This document shows positions 1 to 5,656 of a stretch of 6,488 bases of DNA, in pieces. This stretch comes from Candidatus Odyssella thessalonicensis. Lineage in GTDB: Bacteria > Pseudomonadota > Alphaproteobacteria > Bin65. The stretch covers positions 1-6,488 of the forward strand of contig SBBV01000355.1 of the NCBI GenBank assembly GCA_005240015.1, in the 5' to 3' direction. The translations under genes were made by a program, and so were the position numbers. A model generated the notes under the pieces. That model did not search any database and was not told the DNA's origin. It worked only from the letters and a program-made list of their open reading frames with translations. How positions within the stretch are numbered: the first letter of the stretch is position 1; every line of letters starts with the position of its first letter.

Positions 1-1031
1 CCGCCGAACAGCATCAGCTCGATGTGCTTGCGCGTCGCCACGTCGAGCGCGATGCCGATGCCGGGCAGCACGTTGACGAGGAAGATCGGCGTCAGGACGA
101 TGAACGCGGCGCCCAGGAACGAGCCCATCACGCTGCCGAGGCCGCCGATGATGACCATGAACAGGATCAGGAACGACTCGTTGATGCTGTAGGCCGCGGT
201 CTCGACCGCGCCCAGATACTGGAACAGCAGCATGGCGCCGGCGACGCCGCACACGAAGGACGAGATCGCGAACGCGGTAAGTTTGGTCTGCAGCGGCCGG
301 ATGCCGATGAGCTGCGCGGCCACGTCCATGTCGCGGATCGCCATCCACGCGCGGCCCATGCGCCCACGCACGAGATTCTTGACCAGGAACCCGAACACGA
401 CGACGAGCGCCAAGCCGAACAGATAGCGGTTCTCCGGCGGCGCGCGCGGGCTCGCGACCAGCGGGTTGATGAAGGAGAGGATCTCGAGCGTGCCGCCCTT
501 CTCGGCGATGCGGCCTAAGAGCGTGCGCGGCGGCGCCTCGATCGTGCCGGCCGAGCTGTAATTCGCGAACCACGAGACCTTGTTGAACAGCCACTGGATG
601 AAGAACTGCGCGGCGAGCGTGGCGACGGCGAGATAGAAGCCCTTGATGCGCAGGCTCGGGATGCCGAACAGCACGCCCACCAGCGCGGCGATGCCGCCCG
701 ACATCAGGTAGATGAAGATGAGCCCCAAATCGGGGAAGTAGACCGTGGTGAGCTTGAACGCGCTGTAGCCGCCCACCGCCATGAACGCGCCGGTGCCGAG
801 CGAGATCTGGCCGCAATAGCCGACGAGGATGTTGAGGCCGAGCGACGCCATGGAATAGACCATGAGCGGGATCAGCACCGCCGTGTACCAGTAGTTGTTG
901 GTGATCGCGAGCGGCAGCAGGAACGCGGCGACGATCACCGCGATCACGAAGACGCGGTCCTGGGCGATCGGGAAGATCGCCTGGTCGGCGGCGTAGCTCG
1001 ATTTGAACTGACCGGCCTCGCGGTAGAACAT
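1..1031 (-). CDS. livM: LivM-type ABC transporter permease (C-terminus cut by window edge)
   Basis: This is an inner-membrane permease subunit of a branched-chain amino acid (HAAT/Liv) type ABC importer. It should pair with the LivH-like permease encoded just upstream. The frame is open from an ATG at 1029-1031 to the window edge: 343 full codons, no stop, so only the last residues are missing for a family of about 320-360 aa. The start MFYREAGQFK lies 3 bases after the livH stop. Family hallmarks are GYCGQISLGTGAFMAVGGY at residues 71-89, the cytoplasmic coupling loop VRGRMGRAWMAIRD at 221-234 followed by AAQLIGI, and GGLGSVMGSFLGAAF at 296-310. Hydrophobic segments fall near 27-43, 49-70, 103-122, 132-150, 203-219, 252-274 and 285-321. 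The upstream base run GGTGTAGG is a weak ribosome site, so translational coupling to livH is likely. The family call is firm; the substrate is unknown. Confidence 0.93.
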   Translation of the reverse strand, partial: MFYREAGQFKSSYAADQAIFPIAQDRVFVIAVIVAAFLLPLAITNNYWYTAVLIPLMVYSMASLGLNILVGYCGQISLGTGAFMAVGGYSAFKLTTVYFPDLGLIFIYLMSGGIAALVGVLFGIPSLRIKGFYLAVATLAAQFFIQWLFNKVSWFANYSSAGTIEAPPRTLLGRIAEKGGTLEILSFINPLVASPRAPPENRYLFGLALVVVFGFLVKNLVRGRMGRAWMAIRDMDVAAQLIGIRPLQTKLTAFAISSFVCGVAGAMLLFQYLGAVETAAYSINESFLILFMVIIGGLGSVMGSFLGAAFIVLTPIFLVNVLPGIGIALDVATRKHIELMLFG

Positions 1032-1034
1032 CGC

Positions 1035-2429
1035 CTACACCCGCTCGATGATCTTTTCGCCGAACAGGCCCTGCGGCCGGAACAGCAGGAAGACGAGGGC
1101 CATCATGTAGGCGAACCAGTTCTCGATCGCGTCGATGCCGATGGCGCTGCCCCAATAGACCTCGGCCAGCTTCTCGCCGACGCCGATGATGAGGCCGCCG
1201 ATGATGGCGCCCGGCACCGAGGTGAAGCCGCCCAGGATCAGCACCGGCAGCGCTTTGAGCGCGATCAGCGAGAGGCTGAACTGCACGCCGCTCTTGCCGC
1301 CCCAGATGATGCCGGCCGCTAGCGCCACGACCCCGGCCACCGCCCAGACGATGACCCAGATGCCGCGCAGCGAGATGCCGACCGAGAGCGCCGCGGCATG
1401 ATCGTCGGCGACCGCGCGCAGCGCGCGGCCGACGCGCGTCTTCTGGAAGAACACGGCGAGCACGATCACGAGCGCCGCCGCCAGCGCCGCCGCGAACAGC
1501 TCGAAGCCGTTGATCAGGATGCCGCCGCGCACCGCCCAGACGATGCCGGCGGCCACCGCGACCGCGCCGACCACGCCGAGCGCCACGAACCAGCCGTAGT
1601 GCAGCGGCGGCACGTCGGCGCCGTGGTCCTCGGCGGCCTGGCGCCGGCCCCGCCAGGTGGCGAGCGCGAACAGCACCACGATCGCGAGCAGCGCCAGGCC
1701 GAACCACGAGAGGCTCTGCAACAGCGTCGCCGTCACGTCGGCCTTGCCTTTGACGAAGGCGGCGTCCTTCCCGGCGAAGAAGCGCGCGAGGAAGCAGACC
1801 GCGCCGATGGCGCCGAAGAACAGCGAGCCGGGGCCGATCAGCACCGGCAGCACGAGGCCCTTGCTCGTGTCGATGGCGCTCCTGACCGCGCGCACGCGCC
1901 AGGCGAACAGCAGCGCCACGCTCACGAGCGCCGCCGCGGCGAAGACCACGATCACGAGCAGCTGCGAGACCGTGAGCGCCGCGAGATCGAGGCGCGTGTC
2001 GGGAATGCCGATGTCGAGCTTCTTCACGTTCGAGCCCCACACCGTCTCGCCGAAGCCCTCGAGGAAGAAGGTGAGGCCGATCGTGGCCATGAACAGGATG
2101 ATCTGCTCCTGGTTCACCATGTGGCGCAGGATGATGCGCTCGATCGCGAAGGCGAGCACGAGCATGATGACGACGGTGAGCAGGATCGCGGGCGCCAGCG
2201 GAATCCCGCGCTCCATCAGGCCGACGAGCGAGAGCGCCGCGAACAGCACCATGACGCCCTGGGCGAAGTTGAACACGCCCGAGGCCTTGTAGATGAGCAC
2301 GAAGCCGAGTGCCACGAGCGCATACATCACGCCCGCGAGCACGCCGCCGATCACGACCTCGCCGAAGAACAGCGGATCGGTCAGCATGCTGACCCAGGGC
2401 GCCACGAGCAGGTTGTAGAGGAACTCCAT
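1035..2429 (-). CDS. livH: LivH-type ABC transporter permease, enlarged (464 aa)
   Basis: This is the second inner-membrane permease of the Liv-type importer. The LivH core is clear: GGVLAGVMYALVALGFVLIY at residues 28-47, GVFNFAQGVMVLF at 51-63, the family coupling loop QKTRVGRALRAVADDHAAAL at 329-348, KALPVLILGGFTSVPGAIIG at 392-411, and the C-terminal FRPQGLFGEK at 450-459. LivH proteins are normally about 290-310 aa. Here about 150 extra residues (roughly 150-303) separate the N-terminal half from the segment leading into the coupling loop. They add about four hydrophobic stretches, near 155-178, 193-216, 240-258 and 280-300, plus a charged loop near 259-275. The frame is intact and the GC-rich codon style is like its neighbours, so this looks like a real insertion and not a frameshift artefact. 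The ATG lies 10 bases after the livG stop, behind a GAGGG Shine-Dalgarno that overlaps that stop. The stop is 3 bases before livM. Confidence 0.93.
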   Translation of the reverse strand: MEFLYNLLVAPWVSMLTDPLFFGEVVIGGVLAGVMYALVALGFVLIYKASGVFNFAQGVMVLFAALSLVGLMERGIPLAPAILLTVVIMLVLAFAIERIILRHMVNQEQIILFMATIGLTFFLEGFGETVWGSNVKKLDIGIPDTRLDLAALTVSQLLVIVVFAAAALVSVALLFAWRVRAVRSAIDTSKGLVLPVLIGPGSLFFGAIGAVCFLARFFAGKDAAFVKGKADVTATLLQSLSWFGLALLAIVVLFALATWRGRRQAAEDHGADVPPLHYGWFVALGVVGAVAVAAGIVWAVRGGILINGFELFAAALAAALVIVLAVFFQKTRVGRALRAVADDHAAALSVGISLRGIWVIVWAVAGVVALAAGIIWGGKSGVQFSLSLIALKALPVLILGGFTSVPGAIIGGLIIGVGEKLAEVYWGSAIGIDAIENWFAYMMALVFLLFRPQGLFGEKIIERV

Positions 2430-2439
2430 GGCCCCGCCC

Positions 2440-3303
2440 TCAGTGCGCTTCGCCGAGATAGGCCTTGATCACGTCGGGATTGCTCCGCACCTCGTCGGGC
2501 TTCCCTTCCGCGATCTTGCGGCCGTAGTCGAGCACCACGACGCGGTCGGAAATGTCCATCACCACGCCCATGTCGTGCTCGATCAGCGCGATCGTGGTGC
2601 CGAACTCGTCGTTGACGTCGAGGACGAAGCGCGACATGTCCTCCTTCTCCTCGACGTTCATGCCCGCCATCGGTTCGTCGAGCAGCAGGAGATCGGGCTG
2701 CATCGCGAGCGCCCGCCCGAGCTCGACGCGCTTCTGGAGGCCGTAGGGCAGGCGCCCGACCGGAACCTTGCGGATCGCCTGGATCTCGAGGAAGTCGATG
2801 ATGCGCTCGACCACCTCGCGGTGGCGGATCTCCTCGCGCTGCGCCGGGCCCCAGAAGGCGAGGTCGAAGACGAAATCGATGCCGGCCGCGATCGGTCGCA
2901 GCAGCACGCCGGCGGCACCGAGGCGATGGACGCCGCGGATCAAGGGGCCGTGCATGCGCAGAAGCCGGCCGGTCATGATGTTGTCGAGCGTCGTCATGCC
3001 GCGGAACAGCGCCACGTTCTGGAAGGTGCGCGCGATGCCGGTGAGCGCCGCCTCGTGCGGCCGCATGCGCCGGCGCACCGTGCCCTTGTAGGTGATGGTG
3101 CCTTCCTGCGGATGGTAGAAGCCGTTGATGACGTTCAGCATCGACGTCTTGCCGGCGCCGTTGGGGCCGATGATCGAGAAGATCTCGCCCTGCCTGATCT
3201 CGAAGCTGACGCCGGTGATCGCCCTCACGCCGCCGAAGCGCAGCGAGATGTCGTCCACCTTGAGGACGGTCTCGCCGATGCGCCGGTGATGCGGCTGGCT
3301 CAT
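2440..3303 (-). CDS. livG: LivG-type ABC transporter ATP-binding protein
   Basis: This is a cytoplasmic ATPase subunit that powers the Liv-type importer (287 aa). All nucleotide-binding motifs are visible: Walker A GPNGAGKT at residues 46-53, Q-loop glutamine in ARTFQN at 91-96, the LivG-style signature LPYGLQKRVELGRALA at 185-200, Walker B LLLLDEP at 205-211 with catalytic Glu210, D-loop AGMN at 213-216, and H-loop His243 in IEHDM. The C-terminus (GRKIAEGKPDEVRSNPDVIKAYLGE) is standard for LivG. It is about 30 residues longer than a usual 255-aa LivG. The excess lies in the helical region after the Q-loop, about 112-160, and includes a hydrophobic stretch near 128-150. The ATG overlaps the ligase stop as ATGA, with no strong Shine-Dalgarno, so translation is probably coupled to the ligase. 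The partner ATPase LivF is not seen in the window. Confidence 0.95.
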   Translation of the reverse strand: MSQPHHRRIGETVLKVDDISLRFGGVRAITGVSFEIRQGEIFSIIGPNGAGKTSMLNVINGFYHPQEGTITYKGTVRRRMRPHEAALTGIARTFQNVALFRGMTTLDNIMTGRLLRMHGPLIRGVHRLGAAGVLLRPIAAGIDFVFDLAFWGPAQREEIRHREVVERIIDFLEIQAIRKVPVGRLPYGLQKRVELGRALAMQPDLLLLDEPMAGMNVEEKEDMSRFVLDVNDEFGTTIALIEHDMGVVMDISDRVVVLDYGRKIAEGKPDEVRSNPDVIKAYLGEAH

Positions 3304-5267
3304 GCCGCCAGGGCGCGCGCCGGCGGCGCCGCCGTGACGACGGCCGCGTCGGCGATCTTCAAGTCCGCCTTGAGCGTGCCGGTGCGCCCGTCCTCGAAGC
3401 TCACCTTGGCCTCGACGTGGACGCTGTCCTTGCCGCCATAGAGCGCCGCGACGATGTCGGCGTACTTTTCGGCGACGAAGCGCCGGCGGACTTTGCGCGT
3501 GCGCGTGAGCTCGCCGTCGTCGGCGTCGAGCTCCTTGTGCAGCAGCACGAAGCGCTTGATCTGCGAGCCGGCGAGATCCTTGTCCTGCGCCAGGTCGCGG
3601 TTGACCTGCTCGACGCCGGACTTGATGAGCTCGTAGACCTCGGGCTTGGCGGCGAGCTCCTGGTAGGAGGAATAGGGCAGGTTGCGCTTCTCGGCCCAGT
3701 TGCCGACCGCGTCGAGGTTGATCGAGATCATCGCCGTGGCGTAGTCGCGGTCGGCGCCGAAGGTCACCGCCTCTTTGATCGAGGGGAAGAACTTGAGCTT
3801 GTTCTCGAGATATTTGGGCGCGAACAGCGCGCCGTTCTTCAAGCGGCCCACGTCCTTGGCGCGGTCGACGATCTTGAGATGCCCGTCGCGGTCGAGGATG
3901 CCGGCATCGCCGGTGTGCACCCAGCCGTCCGCGGTCTTGGTCTCGGCCGTGGCCGAGGGGTTCTTGAAGTACTCCTTGAACACGCCGGCGCTCCGGTAGA
4001 GCACCTCGCCGTTGCTATCGAGCTTCAGCTCCACGCCGGGGCACGGCACGCCGACCGTGTCGAGGCGCACCTGGTCGTGGGGCTGGACCGTGATGAACAC
4101 GGTCGCCTCGGTCTGGCCGTAGAGCTGCTTCATCGGCACGCCGATGGAGCGGAAGAAGTTGAAGATGTCGGGTCCGATCGCCTCGCCGGCGGTGTAGACG
4201 AGGCGCATGCGCGAGAAGCCGAGCGTGTTCTTCAAGGGGCCGTAGACGAGCAGCTCGCCGAGCCAATAGAGCAGGCGCTGGCCCAGCGGCACCGGCTTCC
4301 TGGTGAGGATGTCGCTGCCGACGCGGCGCGCCACCTTCATGAAGGAGTGGAAGAGGCGCCGCTTGATCCAGGACGCGTCCTCGATGCGGATCAGCACCTG
4401 CGTCAGGATGTTCTGAAAGATCGGCGGCGGTGCGAAGAAATACGTAGGCCCGATCTCGCGCAGATCCTGCATCACGGTGGCGGTCGATTCCGGGCAGTTG
4501 ATGCAGAAGCCGGCGACATAGGTCTGGCCGAGCGAGAACATGTTGTCGCCGACCCAGGCCATCGGCAGGTAGGAGAGCGTCTCGTCGCGGTCGGTGAGCC
4601 CTTCCAGCTCCACCGACATGCGCGCCATCTTGACGATGTTGTCGAAGGTGAGCACCACGCCCTTGGGCTGGCCGGTGGTGCCCGAGGTGTAGAGCATGAT
4701 GGCGGTGTCGCCGCCCTTCGCCTTCGCCACCTCGGCATCGTAGAAGTCCGGGTGCTCCTTCATGTGCTCGCGGCCCATCGCTTCGAGCTTGGCGAGGCTG
4801 TGCAGGAAGGGCTGCGGGTAGTGGCGGAGGCCGCGCGGGTCGCGATAGATCACGGCTTCGAGCTTGGGGCAGCGCGCCTTGATCTCGAGCAGCTTGTCGA
4901 CCTGCTCCTGGTCCTCGACCACGGCAAAGCGCGCCTCGGCATGGTCGAGCACGTATTGCATCTCGTTGGCGGCGGCGTCCTGGTAGACCGGCACCGGCAC
5001 CGCGCCCAAGGCCTGCGCCGCCACCATCGCCCAGTAGAGCTGGGGCCGGTTGTCGCCGATGATGACGAGCGTATCGCCGCGCTTCAAACCCAGCGCCGCG
5101 AGGCCCGAGGCCATGATGCGCACTTCGTCGTGCACCTCGCGCCAGGTCCAGGTCTGCCAGATGCCGTAGTCTTTTTCACGGATCGCGGGCCGCGCGCCGC
5201 GGATGCGGGCGTTGTGCTCGAGCAGACCGGGAAAGGTCTCGGCGGGGGCGACGTCGGCTGCCGTCAT
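3300..5267 (-). CDS. AMP-forming acyl-CoA ligase (long-chain fatty acyl-CoA synthetase type)
   Basis: This enzyme activates a carboxylic acid with ATP to an acyl-adenylate and then to the CoA thioester. It belongs to the ANL superfamily and most resembles the FadD15/FAA1-like long-chain group. Using the ATG at 5265-5267, the protein has 655 residues. The phosphate-binding loop is YTSGTTGQPKG at 193-203, SYLPMAWVGDNMFS at 232-245, adenine-site YGQTEA at 383-388, HTGDAG at 451-456, hinge-region IVDRAKD at 466-472, and C-terminal GELTRTRKVRRRF at 585-597 with the probable adenylation lysine Lys592. There is no signal peptide. After about residue 612 comes a 40-residue tail ending in an Ala-rich stretch. 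The start was chosen because AAGGA sits 8 bases upstream and the family alignment starts here (TFPGLLEHNARIRG). The frame stays open 53 more codons upstream to 5426, but that part is Pro/Ala/Arg-rich and unlike the family. It is the first gene of the transporter operon. The substrate cannot be read from sequence. Confidence 0.95.
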   Translation of the reverse strand: MTAADVAPAETFPGLLEHNARIRGARPAIREKDYGIWQTWTWREVHDEVRIMASGLAALGLKRGDTLVIIGDNRPQLYWAMVAAQALGAVPVPVYQDAAANEMQYVLDHAEARFAVVEDQEQVDKLLEIKARCPKLEAVIYRDPRGLRHYPQPFLHSLAKLEAMGREHMKEHPDFYDAEVAKAKGGDTAIMLYTSGTTGQPKGVVLTFDNIVKMARMSVELEGLTDRDETLSYLPMAWVGDNMFSLGQTYVAGFCINCPESTATVMQDLREIGPTYFFAPPPIFQNILTQVLIRIEDASWIKRRLFHSFMKVARRVGSDILTRKPVPLGQRLLYWLGELLVYGPLKNTLGFSRMRLVYTAGEAIGPDIFNFFRSIGVPMKQLYGQTEATVFITVQPHDQVRLDTVGVPCPGVELKLDSNGEVLYRSAGVFKEYFKNPSATAETKTADGWVHTGDAGILDRDGHLKIVDRAKDVGRLKNGALFAPKYLENKLKFFPSIKEAVTFGADRDYATAMISINLDAVGNWAEKRNLPYSSYQELAAKPEVYELIKSGVEQVNRDLAQDKDLAGSQIKRFVLLHKELDADDGELTRTRKVRRRFVAEKYADIVAALYGGKDSVHVEAKVSFEDGRTGTLKADLKIADAAVVTAAPPARALAA

Positions 5268-5377
5268 GGCACACATCCTTCCATCGCGCGTGGCTGCGCC
5301 GCGCGGAGCGCGCGCAGGGGTTGCCAAAGGCCAACGGCATAAGGATGGGGCGGGCGCAACAAAAGTGCCTGGCCCAC
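5264..5377 (-). CDS. Possible 37-aa leader ORF overlapping the ligase start
   Basis: A GTG at 5375-5377 follows a strong Shine-Dalgarno, GGAGGAG (5388-5382), with 4 bases between. It opens a 37-codon frame (VGQALLLRPP...AMEGCVP) whose TGA at 5264-5266 overlaps the ligase ATG as ATGA, the arrangement used for translational coupling. The product is Arg/Leu/Pro/Ala-rich with no recognisable domain and no run of one amino acid pointing to attenuation. In favour are the best Shine-Dalgarno in the intergenic region and the exact ATGA junction. Against are its small size and GC-rich sequence where open frames are frequent, and the fact that the possible sigma54 site lies inside it. Confidence 0.2.
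   Translation of the reverse strand: MGQALLLRPPHPYAVGLWQPLRALRAAQPRAMEGCVP
5276..5282 (-). promoter_or_regulatory. Ribosome binding site of the acyl-CoA ligase
   Basis: GGAAGGA on the minus strand, with AAGGA ending 8 bases before the ATG at 5267-5265. It decides the ligase start: the ATG at 5276-5274 abuts this site, and the far upstream in-frame ATG at 5426 has no comparable site at the right distance. Confidence 0.7.
5354..5371 (-). promoter_or_regulatory. Possible sigma54 (-24/-12) promoter
   Basis: The minus strand reads GGCAC-TTTTG-TTGC (5369-5356). GG and GC are exactly 10 bases apart, and GGCAC and TTGC match the core of the sigma54 consensus (TGGCAC-N5-TTGC). The base before GG is A where T is usual, and the base after TTGC is G where A/T is usual. 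It would give a leader of roughly 75-80 bases before the ligase ATG. No enhancer-binding regulator gene is seen in the window. A 9-base match of this kind can arise by chance. Confidence 0.3.
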
Positions 5378-5447
5378 GATGCTCCTCCCAACAGGCCTCA
5401 AGCGGGAAATCTTCTTGTTGTGCCAACGGCCCCGTTTTCGAAGCTTG

Positions 5448-5551
5448 GACTCGCGAAAAGGGGTCAGACCCCTTTTCACCGTCGCCGGCTCACGCATGGC
5501 GTTGTCGGCGAGCGGCAAAAGGGGTCTGACCCCTGTTCGCCGCCGCGAGTC
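5448..5551. repeat. REPIN-like element: two inverted GGGGTC-GACCCC palindromes
   Basis: Two palindromic units face each other. Unit 1 (5455-5477) has perfect 11-base arms (GAAAAGGGGTC and GACCCCTTTTC) around a single A. Unit 2 (5517-5537) has the same core around a single T, with one mismatch in its A/T arms. The units are reverse complements including their flanks: GACTCGCG at 5448-5455 matches CGCGAGTC at 5544-5551, and TCGCCG at 5482-5487 matches CGGCGA at 5506-5511. Unit 2 carries about 6 extra bases between core and outer arm. The inverted pair with a short spacer is the layout of a REPIN. From memory, GGGGTCAGACCCC-type repeats are scattered in many bacterial genomes and associated with REP-associated (Y1) transposases; no such gene is in this window. 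Each unit can fold as GGGGT-CAG-ACCCC followed by TTTT, so it might also slow or stop transcription. Confidence 0.75.
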
Positions 5552-5580
5552 GCCGCGCGGGGCCGTTGGTTTTCCCGCGT

Positions 5581-5596
5581 TTGGCCTAGTAGCCAA
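5581..5596. promoter_or_regulatory. Inverted repeat TTGGC-N6-GCCAA over the -10 box (possible operator)
   Basis: Perfect 5-base arms TTGGC (5581-5585) and GCCAA (5592-5596) flank the six bases 5586-5591, which are exactly the candidate -10 hexamer on the minus strand. A symmetric site centred on a -10 element is a classic position for a repressor. The arms are short and could be chance, and the binding protein is unknown. Confidence 0.35.
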
Positions 5597-5614
5597 TGTG
5601 GTTGGGAGGGTCAA
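5586..5614 (-). promoter_or_regulatory. Candidate sigma70-type promoter for the ligase-transporter operon
   Basis: On the minus strand TTGACC (5614-5609) is followed by a 17-base spacer and TACTAG (5591-5586). The -35 box matches 5 of 6 consensus bases and the spacer is ideal. The -10 matches only about 3 of 6, which is common for GC-rich Alphaproteobacteria. The bases around it (GCTTGACCCTCCC) resemble housekeeping promoters of that group. Transcription would start near 5579 and give a leader of roughly 310 bases before the ligase ATG, containing the REPIN-like element. The call is inference from pattern only. Confidence 0.45.
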
Positions 5615-5621
5615 GCCCGCG

Positions 5622-5656
5622 CGCCGTCACACGGCTGCGCACGGCTTCCTGTGCGC
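5622..5656 (-). terminator. Tandem small hairpins directly after the kinase stop
   Basis: Directly after the kinase TGA on the minus strand lie two inverted repeats. The first is GCGCAC with an 8-base loop and GTGCGC (5651-5656 with 5637-5642). The second is GCCGT with a 3-base loop and ACGGC (5631-5635 with 5623-5627). Neither is followed by a T-run, so a classic intrinsic terminator is not supported. They may mark the transcript end or stabilise the 3' end of the mRNA. Short GC-rich hairpins arise often by chance at this base composition. Confidence 0.3.

Noticed and set aside
24..518. 164-codon plus-strand frame over livM
   Set aside because: It is a charged antisense shadow. The minus-strand livM frame is open through the whole region.
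1398..2468. 356-codon open frame on the plus strand opposite livH
   Set aside because: It is an extremely charged His/Arg/Glu/Asp product, typical antisense shadow. The opposite frame is a clear permease.
2428..3441. 337-codon open frame on the plus strand opposite livG
   Set aside because: It is an antisense shadow of an ATPase with complete Walker and signature motifs.
3417..5342. 641-codon open frame on the plus strand opposite the ligase
   Set aside because: The product is His/Asp/Glu/Arg/Val-rich without domain logic, as expected for the antisense of a GC-rich gene. The minus-strand frame carries the full acyl-CoA ligase motif set.
5268..5426. 53-codon N-terminal extension of the ligase to an ATG at 5426
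   Set aside because: The extension is low-complexity and unlike ligase N-termini. The internal ATG at 5267 has a well placed AAGGA.
5455..5477. Reading the perfect palindrome as a simple intrinsic terminator
   Set aside because: The loop is very small, the T-run is only four bases, and a second inverted copy with matching flanks lies 40 bases away. A mobile REPIN-like repeat explains more, although terminator activity is not excluded.
5264..5614. Full 116-codon minus-strand frame from 5614
   Set aside because: Its first part begins at the candidate -35 box and translates the REPIN-like repeats (RPLLPLA, RGLTPFRE), so it is not a credible protein. Only its last 37 codons are kept as a weak leader-ORF candidate because of the Shine-Dalgarno and ATGA junction.
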